Assembly (NCBI GenBank): GCA_002395805.1
Contig: DGVB01000008.1
Span: 563 to 31,493 of the forward strand
DNA from: Bacteroidales bacterium UBA4295
GTDB lineage: Bacteria; Bacteroidota; Bacteroidia; Bacteroidales; Paludibacteraceae
Direction of reading: 5' to 3'
Length of the DNA: 30,931 nucleotides
Shown here: positions 8,981 through 15,767 of the stretch, piece by piece
Layout: every line of letters begins with the position of its first letter
Position numbering within the stretch: position 1 is the stretch's first letter
Made by a program: the position numbers and the translations under genes
The notes under the pieces: model-generated
Databases searched by the model: none
The model's input: only the letters and a program-made list of their open reading frames with translations
Told to the model about the DNA's origin: nothing

Positions 8981-9014
8981 AATAAATGGCGACTCGGAAG
9001 AGCCGCCATTTATT
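8981..9014. terminator. Probable bidirectional terminator between frdB and the minus-strand cluster
   Basis: An 11-bp perfect stem (AATAAATGGCG, 8981-8991, with its complement at 9004-9014) encloses a 12-nt loop. The stem base is A/T-rich on both strands, so it resembles a shared terminator for two convergent transcripts, though the T-tracts are weak and interrupted. Confidence 0.6.
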
Positions 9015-9018
9015 GTTG

Positions 9019-9213
9019 CTAAGCATAGGCATCCCATCGTCCGTCGTCGTCGGGTTCGTCGCCCGTTTGTTCATCGATCACTTCGCGCGCCCAGCCTGCC
9101 ACCGGACTTGGGTCCGCCTGTTCTTGCAAAATCTTGTGGGTTTTCTCGCAATAGTCATTGCAGATCCGGGCATAGTTCTCCAATGCCTCGGCAGTAGATT
9201 GCAGTGTTTCCAT
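9019..9213 (-). CDS. Small acidic hypothetical protein
   Basis: 64 residues, no family recognised. It begins METLQSTAEALENYARICND, which reads as one amphipathic helix, and ends in an acidic tail rich in D and E (about residues 46-60). No signal peptide or membrane segment. It is the last of four closely spaced minus-strand genes (28 bp below its neighbour) and ends next to the convergent terminator. The tight spacing and the coherent acidic composition favour a real gene, but a chance frame cannot be excluded. Confidence 0.5.
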   Translation of the reverse strand: METLQSTAEALENYARICNDYCEKTHKILQEQADPSPVAGWAREVIDEQTGDEPDDDGRWDAYA

Positions 9214-9241
9214 ATTGATTTTATTGGGGTTTGTGGGTATT

Positions 9242-9562
9242 TTATTCTTCCACTTTGACCCATAGTTCCGCGTAGGCGTAGCTCAGTCCGACCTTGTCAA
9301 TCTGTTTGGAGTGGCCGAACTCGACGAAGATGTCGTTGATGCCGTAGTGGAAGAGTGCGCCTGTGTCGCGCATCTCGACCAAGGTCAGCGTCCCTAATTT
9401 GGGGCTCATAGAACTGCGCCACCACGAACTAGTGATTAGTCGCTCCAGATTCATTCCGGGCTGGATATCGTTGACGTCAATCGGCTCGCCTTTGTAGGTC
9501 GAGAAATGATTAATACCCGGATCGCAGGCTACCTCGTAGCCGGTAATAGTGATTTTAGCCAT
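9242..9562 (-). CDS. Hypothetical protein of 106 residues
   Basis: No family recognised. The protein starts MAKITITGYEVACDPGINHF and seems to be a small soluble beta-rich domain, with no signal peptide or membrane helix. The ATG at 9562 is preferred. An upstream extension in the same frame (to 9757) would overlap the preceding gene by about 180 bp and adds a low-complexity segment that looks like an out-of-frame shadow. With the ATG at 9562 the gene lies 16 bp below the Sel1-like gene, matching the spacing of the cluster. Function unknown; the context suggests joint action with the Sel1-like and DUF1963 proteins. Confidence 0.6.
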   Translation of the reverse strand: MAKITITGYEVACDPGINHFSTYKGEPIDVNDIQPGMNLERLITSSWWRSSMSPKLGTLTLVEMRDTGALFHYGINDIFVEFGHSKQIDKVGLSYAYAELWVKVEE

Positions 9563-9578
9563 GTAGTATAGTTGATAG

Positions 9579-10877
9579 TTACCTTGAAAGGAGTTCCCAC
9601 ATCCGGTCTTCGTCGTCTTGGTACCACCGGTATATCTTGTCAGCCCGCTCGGGGTCGGGTTCACATCCGATGCCTTCACGCAGATAGCGGCATAGCATTC
9701 CGACGGAGTCTTCCTGACTGCTGTCGTAGGGCGAAGCGGAGGAGTTATTATAGACATATTCGACGAGTTCGAAGGCTTTCTTTTCGTCTTTCTCGCATCC
9801 TCGTCCTGTTTCGTACCATCTGGCGAGTTTGAGTTTTTGTTCGTGGGTGCTTTTTTGTGCGGCCAGTCGGACCAAGTATTCGAACGCTTTGATATCGTCT
9901 TCTCCTTCGTATCGTCTGATCATGCCGCGCAAGCAGTCCTTATCGTCCTTTTCTGCTCCTTTCTCGACGTATTGCCATCCCAGCGCTTTGCTTTCCTCAT
10001 CGCCTTGGTCGAAGAGGATGGCAGCCGTTTCCCAGCACGCTTCGGTAACACCGGCGTCGGCTGCTTGGCGCAGGAAGGGTAGGGCGATCTGTTTGTTCGG
10101 CTCTAAAATGGTCACGGTCGGGTTGGAGTATTTGGTGCGGATGCCGTGCGACAGGAGGTAGCCGGCGACGTACATGGCGAAGGGGTCGCCCTGCTTGGCA
10201 TAGTTCAGCGCCTCTTGGTAGATCGCTGCTTGGTTGGAAGAGCAGTCGTCGCGGCGGTATAGACCGCGCCAGTAGTTTTTCTTCTCCTCCGACACGCAAG
10301 GATTGATTGGAAAAGTCGAAAGTTGAAAGTTGAAAGTTGAAAGGTCGTTTTGCCGCCCCACATTATTTATATACGCGCGCACGAGGTCGTTCTCCGCCTC
10401 TCCGAAGAGTGCGAAAGGCGACTGCGTGTCGTTGTATTCTTTGTCGATTTTGGCGTACTCCAGTTCTGTTTTGCATAGCGCGGCATGAAATTCCATGGAT
10501 AGACTGAGGTAGTATTTGTCCTCGTCGTCGCCAAATTCCTCCAAGCGTTCACCGATATTCGTAACGGCTTGGTGGATCAGTTTGCCCAATACCACGACAT
10601 ATTCATCGTCTGTGTCCAGCAACATATCTATGAGATCCATTGCGTTTTCAGGTTCGTGCGCCTGAATGGCCAGGAAAATCAAGATGCGCAGGGAAGGGAT
10701 GTCTCGTGCGGCGGCACCTTGCCAGAGGGCTGTCATGTAGCCGGATAGATCTCCTTTGGCGAGATAGTCGGCGAAGACAGGAGACTGGAACGAAGGGTCG
10801 TCCGTACGGTCTTTGTTGATCGGCAGAGACTTGGCTCCCGATGCGGCTTTGTAGAGTTCAGGTGAGAAGTCAGACAT
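9579..10877 (-). CDS. Sel1-like/TPR helical repeat protein
   Basis: About 432 residues, soluble, acidic and helical. The C-terminal half (roughly residue 200 onward) has Sel1-like features: A-x-Y-x-A-x-Y-LLSHGI, AL-FLRQAADAGVTEACWETA, A-LGWQYVEKGAEKDD, ARWYETGRGCEKDEKKAFELVEY and LREGIGCEPDPERADKIYRWY. Such repeats usually mediate protein contacts. The N-terminal half is not recognised. The ATG at 10877 (MSDFSPEL) is preferred over an in-frame TTG at 10886. Residues about 179-189 (LSTFNFQLSTF) are encoded by a 7-bp tandem repeat and look like a recent in-frame insertion between the two halves. No catalytic motif seen. Neighbours: DUF1963 gene upstream, 106-residue orphan downstream. Confidence 0.7.
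   Translation of the reverse strand: MSDFSPELYKAASGAKSLPINKDRTDDPSFQSPVFADYLAKGDLSGYMTALWQGAAARDIPSLRILIFLAIQAHEPENAMDLIDMLLDTDDEYVVVLGKLIHQAVTNIGERLEEFGDDEDKYYLSLSMEFHAALCKTELEYAKIDKEYNDTQSPFALFGEAENDLVRAYINNVGRQNDLSTFNFQLSTFPINPCVSEEKKNYWRGLYRRDDCSSNQAAIYQEALNYAKQGDPFAMYVAGYLLSHGIRTKYSNPTVTILEPNKQIALPFLRQAADAGVTEACWETAAILFDQGDEESKALGWQYVEKGAEKDDKDCLRGMIRRYEGEDDIKAFEYLVRLAAQKSTHEQKLKLARWYETGRGCEKDEKKAFELVEYVYNNSSASPYDSSQEDSVGMLCRYLREGIGCEPDPERADKIYRWYQDDEDRMWELLSR
10318..10343. repeat. 7-bp tandem repeat inside the Sel1-like gene
   Basis: The unit GAAAGTT is repeated in tandem; TTGAAAG occurs exactly three times at 10323-10343 with a TCGAAAG variant before it. Three 7-bp units are 21 bp, so the frame is kept. 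Translation on the coding strand is LSTFNFQLSTF. Confidence 0.85.
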
Positions 10878-10880
10878 AGT

Positions 10881-10911
10881 ATTCAAAATTTAAGATTCAA
10901 GATTCAAAATT
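10881..10911. repeat. ATTCAAAATT word repeat at a gene junction
   Basis: ATTCAAAATT occurs at 10881-10890 and 10902-10911 with GATTCAAG between, i.e. a run of roughly 7-bp words. It fills the spacer between the DUF1963 gene and the Sel1-like gene and reaches the DUF1963 stop codon. Confidence 0.8.
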
Positions 10912-11428
10912 AGTAGGAGTAGAGGACGCATTTGACGCGGTCAAAGCGTTTGGCGGCGAGGTCTTCGGGTTTGATGAGGAAGAAGAGCGTGCCGCAGTCG
11001 TAGAACCGCAAGTCGATGTTGTCGTCTTCTTCGAGTTGAACCAGCACTTGGTAGCCCGGATAGTCCTGCGCCAACTCGTCCTGCCAGCATGTAGGAGCGC
11101 CCAACACATGTGATTCGTTGTAATTCATCGGCTTGGGTTCAGGCACGGCGCTTGTGCCGTCCGCATAACGTATCTCGTGCTCGTGTAACTGACTCAGATC
11201 CCCGGTGTACAGCACGCGGAAGAAATCGCTGTCCCATTCGCCTATATGACCGCCCTCCGCCTCTATGTCTCCGAAGAAATAGTCCAGATCGGCGAACACA
11301 TACACCATGCCGTTTTCGTAAGAGAATTGGCATACCGGCGTCAGCGGATTGTCCTCGCCTCTATAGGGGTACTCGCACCCGTCCGGCAGTGCCGCAAATC
11401 CCCACCAATGATCCTTTGTCATATCCAT
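10910..11428 (-). CDS. DUF1963 (YwqG-like) family protein
   Basis: 172 residues. The C-terminal part matches my memory of DUF1963/YwqG proteins: YQVLVQLEEDDNIDLRFYDC, then GTLFFLIKPEDLAAKRFDRV. The N-terminal half has CQFSYENGMVYVFADLDYFF. DUF1963 has no established biochemical role; its members often sit in small clusters of poorly known genes, and some are discussed as immunity-like proteins. The ATG at 11428 is chosen over an in-frame TTG at 11437; the ATG at 11422 is also possible. There is no consensus promoter in the 19-bp gap to the pectate lyase gene upstream, so it may be read from that transcript. Confidence 0.75.
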   Translation of the reverse strand: MDMTKDHWWGFAALPDGCEYPYRGEDNPLTPVCQFSYENGMVYVFADLDYFFGDIEAEGGHIGEWDSDFFRVLYTGDLSQLHEHEIRYADGTSAVPEPKPMNYNESHVLGAPTCWQDELAQDYPGYQVLVQLEEDDNIDLRFYDCGTLFFLIKPEDLAAKRFDRVKCVLYSY

Positions 11429-11431
11429 AAC

Positions 11432-11452
11432 TATCAATTATCAATTCTCAAT
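11432..11452. repeat. 7-bp tandem repeat between pectate lyase and DUF1963 genes
   Basis: TATCAAT, TATCAAT and TCTCAAT lie head to tail, covering the gap and the pectate lyase stop codon (11448-11450). Confidence 0.85.
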
Positions 11453-13091
11453 TAACCTTCCTCCCTTGTACATCGTACATTGTCCCTTTGTACATCAAAA
11501 CGACTTGCCCGTTTCGGATGAATTTGGTGCTTTGTACTTGGTCGCTTGGCACTTCTCCGAATCCCGAGGCGTCGCCGGCAGTAAGCGTAAAACAGACCTG
11601 CGAGATCCTTGTCCCTGTGCCCGCGGAGCGCTGGATGGTAAAAGAAGTGGCGTTCGCCGGAGCAGTCAGCGAAACGGCCTCTTTGGCAGCGCCGGAGATA
11701 GTATAGGTAGTATTGGAATTGGTGTTCCAATGATACGCAATGGTGTTTTTGTTATCCGCCCAGTTCGGAATCGTGACATCGAAGGAAACAGAGGTGATAG
11801 TGGCATTGTAAGCCGAGAAATCGAAAGTGATGTAATCCGCGTTGCCGCCCAGATTTAGGAAACCTTGATCCCAAGTGCTCTTGGACATGTTGGTGGTAAT
11901 GGAGAGTTGGCTGAAATCCGCGGGAATACCTTCGTTGGCGACTGATGGTTCTTCGCCCAGACTCAGGTTGACGCAGCAGTCTCCGCTTACGATGGTCTCT
12001 TTGCCGCCTTGACCGCCTTGTCCTTGTCCGCCTTCACCTCCTTGTCCTTGTTCTTCGTTGTCGCAGGAAGAAGAAACCTCGGCGGTATTGGTGACGGTCA
12101 ATGTGGCTCCTGCGCCGCAAGTGCTATTCGTGACATAGTTCTTTGCCACAGCAGCACTTATTTGGTCATAACTGTATGTCGGAGCGGATACTCCCGGCGT
12201 CGTGTTGTCCGGCAGGTTGCCGATACAATTGACGAACGTGCAGAGGTTCGTGTTGCCTCCGTACGAATCGCTCCATATTTTCGACGGACTGTTCGCCTTA
12301 CCCGCAAAAGTGCACCCCTCGAAATAGCATTTCGCGTTCTGCGGACCAACATAATAATCTGCTACGGAACTATTCCAGTAACAGTTGAGAAAATGTAGTT
12401 CACAGTTGCGGCAACGTGTCATTCGTTGCTTGCAACCCTCGTCCCACCAGCAAAACGCGTACGTGATATTGTACGTCCCGTCGGATGGTTTGTCCGAACT
12501 GCCTGATCCGATCAGGTTGGAAAAACGGTGGTCATCTGCTCCGCCTGATCCACCTGCTTTCGGAGCCTTCAAATAGCGGAAACGGCACCACGTAACCGTG
12601 ATATTGTCAGACGTGCCTTTGATATCGAAATTGCCGTCGCAACCGTCCTGAAAATCACAGTGGTCCACCCATACATTCGTCGCTTTGTCCAAGCATAGAT
12701 TATCCCATCCGTCGCAATCATACGCGCCCGGACCCTCAAAAATGAGGTTGCGAAGAAGGAGATTGTTGCCTTTCAGATACAGAATGCCCGAGTTGGACTG
12801 GTTCTGTTGCGTGGAAATCAGTTTCTTGCCCGGCAGCGCCATGATTGTCAGGTTGCTCTTGTCAGTACTGATATGATTAGTGACGGTAATGTCTCGCGTA
12901 ATGATGATGACGCTGTTTTTGGTGTTCAGCGCATTGCTCAACTCGCTCTCATTGCTCACAAAAGTGGGATTTGCATTACCACCTCCGGTCACAGAACCGG
13001 AGTAGCCCCATGAGGAGGAAGCACAGTAGTTAACGGCGTTTAATGGCAGTAAAGCAAACGCACAAAGCGCTACGAATAATGTTTTTTTCAT
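11448..13091 (-). CDS. Secreted pectate lyase (PL1-like), probable T9SS cargo
   Basis: 547 residues from the ATG at 13091. An extension to 13187 would read through the promoter and is rejected. Residues 1-20 are a signal peptide (KK then a hydrophobic core). The right-handed beta-helix domain spans about 25-330. It has WVDHCDF (141-147), WCRFRYLK (168-174), an AGGSGGADDHRFSNLIGS loop (179-196) and GCKQRMTRCRNCELHFLNCYW (219-239); the last occupies the place of the family's catalytic-Arg/R-PR region. A Gly/Gln-rich linker (346-364) joins it to a beta-sandwich-like domain (about 370-507). The last about 25 residues (KFIRNGQVVLMYKG, then MYDVQGRKV) resemble a short type A T9SS sorting tail. Predicted to cleave polygalacturonate outside the cell by beta-elimination. 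Confidence 0.85.
   Translation of the reverse strand: MKKTLFVALCAFALLPLNAVNYCASSSWGYSGSVTGGGNANPTFVSNESELSNALNTKNSVIIITRDITVTNHISTDKSNLTIMALPGKKLISTQQNQSNSGILYLKGNNLLLRNLIFEGPGAYDCDGWDNLCLDKATNVWVDHCDFQDGCDGNFDIKGTSDNITVTWCRFRYLKAPKAGGSGGADDHRFSNLIGSGSSDKPSDGTYNITYAFCWWDEGCKQRMTRCRNCELHFLNCYWNSSVADYYVGPQNAKCYFEGCTFAGKANSPSKIWSDSYGGNTNLCTFVNCIGNLPDNTTPGVSAPTYSYDQISAAVAKNYVTNSTCGAGATLTVTNTAEVSSSCDNEEQGQGGEGGQGQGGQGGKETIVSGDCCVNLSLGEEPSVANEGIPADFSQLSITTNMSKSTWDQGFLNLGGNADYITFDFSAYNATITSVSFDVTIPNWADNKNTIAYHWNTNSNTTYTISGAAKEAVSLTAPANATSFTIQRSAGTGTRISQVCFTLTAGDASGFGEVPSDQVQSTKFIRNGQVVLMYKGTMYDVQGRKVN
11463..11496. repeat. GTACATC word repeat in the pectate lyase 3' end
   Basis: CCCTTGTACATC (11463-11474) and CCCTTTGTACATC (11484-11496), with a GTACATT word between them. 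It encodes part of the probable sorting tail (LMYKGTMYDVQGRK on the minus strand), so the repeat is in frame within a conserved element; the resemblance to other word repeats could be coincidental here. Confidence 0.6.
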
Positions 13092-13112
13092 TGAAAATGT
13101 AATTTTGTGCTG

Positions 13113-13144
13113 CAAAGGTACAAAAAAATATCTTTCGCACCAAA
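13113..13144 (-). promoter_or_regulatory. Promoter for the pectate lyase gene
   Basis: Minus strand: TTTG (13141-13144), 20 bp, TACCTTTG (13113-13120). It lies 22 bp above the ATG at 13091, which supports that start. Possibly also drives the four downstream genes to 9019, since gaps are only 16-32 bp and no terminator was seen. Confidence 0.75.
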
Positions 13145-13180
13145 TGAATGAGCGAAAGACCACAAAAAACGTCATTTTTT

Positions 13181-13591
13181 TTACCATTTAGCCAGAGCTT
13201 TTTCTTCTTTGGCGGTCATTTGTGCCTTTGTTTCCGGCGTTTTGTCGCCTTGACCGGTGAGATGTAACACCCCGTGGATGATAATCCGCCGTAACTCCTC
13301 CTCAAAACCGACACTTACCATTTCGGCATTGCTCCGAACCGTATCCAGCGAGATAAAGATATCGCCGTTGAGCGTCGAAGGAGTGGAGTAGTCGAAGGTA
13401 ATGACATCGGTATAATAATCGTGTCCGAGAAATTCACGGTTAACTTCCAATTCCCGTTCGTCGGAGCAGAAGATATAAGTGATGTTTCCTACAGCGAAAC
13501 CATAATCTGCCGCCACGGCACGAATCCACCGGCCTATTCTGCGCTCGTCCAGCGTCGGCATGTCAATATCTTGCGAAGTAAAACGTATCAT
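13181..13591 (-). CDS. ybeY: Endoribonuclease YbeY (rRNA maturation)
   Basis: Metal-dependent RNase involved in 16S rRNA 3' end maturation and ribosome quality control. The 136-residue protein shows the family segments ITYIFCSDERELEVNREFLGHDYYTDVITFDY (in pieces, about 37-68) and IIIHGVLHLTGQGDK (103-117). The metal-binding motif in E. coli is H-x3-H-x5-H. Here H106 and H110 are present and the third position is D116; as I recall, many Bacteroidota homologues also lack this third His. It starts 3 bp below the SpmA/B-like gene, so they are cotranscribed. Confidence 0.9.
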   Translation of the reverse strand: MIRFTSQDIDMPTLDERRIGRWIRAVAADYGFAVGNITYIFCSDERELEVNREFLGHDYYTDVITFDYSTPSTLNGDIFISLDTVRSNAEMVSVGFEEELRRIIIHGVLHLTGQGDKTPETKAQMTAKEEKALAKW

Positions 13592-13594
13592 ATC

Positions 13595-14827
13595 TTATCC
13601 AAAGAAAATCGGTGCGATGGCAAAAGCTGCAATGGCTCCGGCGAGATCTGCCAGCAGGCAACATGCTACAGCATGGCGCGTGTCTTTGATATTCACACTC
13701 CCGAAATACACAGCCAGGACATAGAAGGTGGTATCTGTAGTGCCTTGCAGGATGCAGCAGAGTCGTCCTACGAGGCTGTCCGCTCCATGGGTGGTCATAG
13801 CTTCCAGCATCAAACCTCTGGCACCGCTGCCGGAGAGCGGTTTCATCAGAGCTGTCGGAACAGCGCCCGCCAGATCCGGATTGATGCCGCAAGCCGCGAA
13901 ACACCAAGCTATCCCTTGCTCCAATAGATCCATGGCTCCGCTGGCGCGGAACATGCCTACTGCAACAAGAATGGCGATGAGGTAAGGAATAATGCCTATT
14001 GCGGTCTGGAATCCGCCTTTGGCGCCGTCTATAAAAGCATCATAGACGTTGATCTTCTTCGCCATCGCCTGTATCATAAACCAGCAAATGACGCCGAGCA
14101 AAAGGATGGCGGCAATAGCGGCAGAAACGACCGATAGAGTGTGCGGGGAGAGAAGTGTTGCACCCCATACGAGCAAGCCGACCAATGCTGTAAGACCTAT
14201 AATCGTGCCGAGCACAACCGGATCTTTCATTTTGATTTTCTGTGCCACGCAGACGCTGATCAAACCAACCAGTGTGGCAACGTATGTGGCTATCAGAATC
14301 GGCAGGAATACATCGGCAGGGTTCGCGGCTCCCAATTGAGCACGGTAAGCCATAATAGTGGTCGGAATGAGCGTCAAACCGCTGGCTCCTAATACCACAA
14401 ACATGATCATAGCATTGGATGCTTTGGTTTTGTCGGAGTTCAGTTCCTGCAATTCGCCCATCGCTTTGAGTCCCATCGGTGTGGCTGCATTATCCAGACC
14501 TAACATGTTCGCCGCGATATTCATGAGCATGGAACCGAAAACAGGATGTCCCTTCGGTATCTCCGGGAAAATACGGCTGAAGAACGGGTTGATGGCTCTT
14601 CCTAAGGTATTGACCGCTCCGGCTTTCTCTCCGATTTTCATGATTCCCATCCATAGAGAGAGCACACCGGTAAGGCCGAGAGACAATTCAAAACCCGTTT
14701 TTGCACTATCGAAAGTAGAATTGAGAATCGCAGAGAAAATATCTACATTCCCGTAGCAAAACGCTTGTACCAGCCCCATTAAAACGGCCAGCAGAATAAG
14801 TGAAATCCAAATATAATTCAAAATCAT
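13595..14827 (-). CDS. Fused SpmA/SpmB-like nucleoside-recognition membrane protein
   Basis: 410 residues with about 8-10 hydrophobic segments across the length. The N-terminal half resembles spore maturation protein A (GLSLWMGIMKIGEKAG-type segment, NIAANMLGLDNAATPMGLKA), and the C-terminal half resembles SpmB (GAKGGFQTAIGIIPYLIAIL, ALMKPLSGSGARG, GTTDTTFYVLAVYFG). Such fusions are standard in non-sporulating Bacteroidota; the transported substrate is not known. The ATG at 14827 is only 5 nt below the -7 element, so the message would have almost no leader. The next in-frame Met is 17 codons in, inside the first helix, which favours 14827. Forms a minus-strand unit with ybeY. Confidence 0.85.
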   Translation of the reverse strand: MILNYIWISLILLAVLMGLVQAFCYGNVDIFSAILNSTFDSAKTGFELSLGLTGVLSLWMGIMKIGEKAGAVNTLGRAINPFFSRIFPEIPKGHPVFGSMLMNIAANMLGLDNAATPMGLKAMGELQELNSDKTKASNAMIMFVVLGASGLTLIPTTIMAYRAQLGAANPADVFLPILIATYVATLVGLISVCVAQKIKMKDPVVLGTIIGLTALVGLLVWGATLLSPHTLSVVSAAIAAILLLGVICWFMIQAMAKKINVYDAFIDGAKGGFQTAIGIIPYLIAILVAVGMFRASGAMDLLEQGIAWCFAACGINPDLAGAVPTALMKPLSGSGARGLMLEAMTTHGADSLVGRLCCILQGTTDTTFYVLAVYFGSVNIKDTRHAVACCLLADLAGAIAAFAIAPIFFG

Positions 14828-14831
14828 GGCG

Positions 14832-14863
14832 CAAAATTACTATTTTTTTTGCATATCTCCAAA
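14832..14863 (-). promoter_or_regulatory. Promoter for the SpmA/B-like gene and ybeY
   Basis: Minus strand: TTTG (14860-14863), 20 bp, TAATTTTG (14832-14839). It interleaves with the opposite promoter at 14848-14879: each -33 element lies inside the other promoter. Confidence 0.75.
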
Positions 14864-14879
14864 AGTTTTTGTAATTTTG
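14848..14879 (+). promoter_or_regulatory. Promoter for the methyltransferase gene
   Basis: TTTG (14848-14851), 20 bp, TAATTTTG (14872-14879), followed by CACG. The ATG at 14888 is 9 nt after the -7 element, so the transcript is predicted to be leaderless or nearly so. Confidence 0.75.
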
Positions 14880-14887
14880 CACGATAA

Positions 14888-15700
14888 ATGGCAAAAAGTA
14901 GTAAAATCCATAGGATTTTGACATATGTCCGGCATCTACTGACGGCATGGAACACGACGGGCGAGGGAATACATTCTCCTTATTTATTTCACATCGTTCG
15001 TTTTATCATGCGGGACAGAAACAGTTTCTATTGTTTTTCGGACATAGAGCGGCAACGAGGCCGATTGCTGCATTGTGAAGATGTGCTGGACGTGGTGGAT
15101 TTCGGTTCCGGCGGTTCTCCGGAAGGGAAACATGTTGCCCGCAAAGTATGCGATATAGCGGCTAATCATTTGGAGAGGTCGGAGGTAGGGCAGTTGTTGT
15201 TCCGGCTCGTGAATTATATGGGACAGCACGAACACAGACCTTTGGAAATCATCGAATTAGGCACTTCATTAGGTGTCACTACAGCTTATTTGGCAGCGGC
15301 GAACAGTACTAACCGCGTGACGACTTACGAAGGAAGCGAAACCGTGCTGGCCATCGCGCAGGGAATTTGGCGTGCCTTGAAATTGGAGAATATTGTCTGG
15401 CAACAAGGAAATATCGACGACACCTTATTTTTATGCGCGCGCGAGAAAATCGATATCGCATATATTGATGCAAACCATACGTACGAAGCGACGAAGCGCT
15501 ATGCGGAGTTCCTATTGCCCAAAATAACAGCAAATGGTATGCTTATAATCGATGATATCCATCATTCGGCAGAGATGGAGCGTGCGTGGAATGAGTTAAA
15601 GGAAGATGTACGCGTGACGACCAGTATGGATCTGTATCATATAGGGATATTGTTTGTGAGCCCCTGCTTTTTGAAACGGCATTATCGGATACGGATTTGA
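14888..15700 (+). CDS. Class I SAM-dependent methyltransferase
   Basis: 270 residues with a Rossmann-type SAM-binding motif IIELGTSLGVTTAYLA (121-136), an acidic strand end TTYEGS (145-150) that would contact the SAM ribose, and KIDIAYIDANHTYEATKRY (187-205), the post-motif strand seen in O-methyltransferase-like proteins. The N-terminal part has GIHSPYLFHIVRF, which I recall as common in an uncharacterised Bacteroidota methyltransferase family. A central DFGSGGSPEG segment (71-80) resembles a second glycine loop. Substrate unknown. It is 67 bp upstream of the cobalamin adenosyltransferase gene and shares its promoter as far as can be seen. Confidence 0.8.
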   Translation: MAKSSKIHRILTYVRHLLTAWNTTGEGIHSPYLFHIVRFIMRDRNSFYCFSDIERQRGRLLHCEDVLDVVDFGSGGSPEGKHVARKVCDIAANHLERSEVGQLLFRLVNYMGQHEHRPLEIIELGTSLGVTTAYLAAANSTNRVTTYEGSETVLAIAQGIWRALKLENIVWQQGNIDDTLFLCAREKIDIAYIDANHTYEATKRYAEFLLPKITANGMLIIDDIHHSAEMERAWNELKEDVRVTTSMDLYHIGILFVSPCFLKRHYRIRI

Positions 15701-15710
15701 AATCATAAAT

Positions 15711-15757
15711 AGCATTTAATAAGCATTTAACCAGCACTTAACCCCTATCAAACTCCA
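15711..15757. repeat. 11-bp tandem repeat upstream of the cobalamin adenosyltransferase gene
   Basis: AGCATTTAATA, AGCATTTAACC and AGCACTTAACC follow head to tail at 15711-15743. Counting from 15714 the period continues: ATTTAATAAGC, ATTTAACCAGC, ACTTAACCCCT, ATCAAACTCCA. It fills most of the 67-bp spacer. The unit resembles that at 30591-30634. Confidence 0.8.
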
Positions 15758-15767
15758 ATTTACAATT

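Noticed and set aside
9563..9757. N-terminal extension of the 106-residue orphan
   Set aside because: Would overlap the Sel1-like gene by about 180 bp and reads as low-complexity sequence; the ATG at 9562 gives normal spacing.
13092..13187. N-terminal extension of the pectate lyase to 13187
   Set aside because: The extension contains the promoter and runs into ybeY; the ATG at 13091 gives a clean signal peptide.
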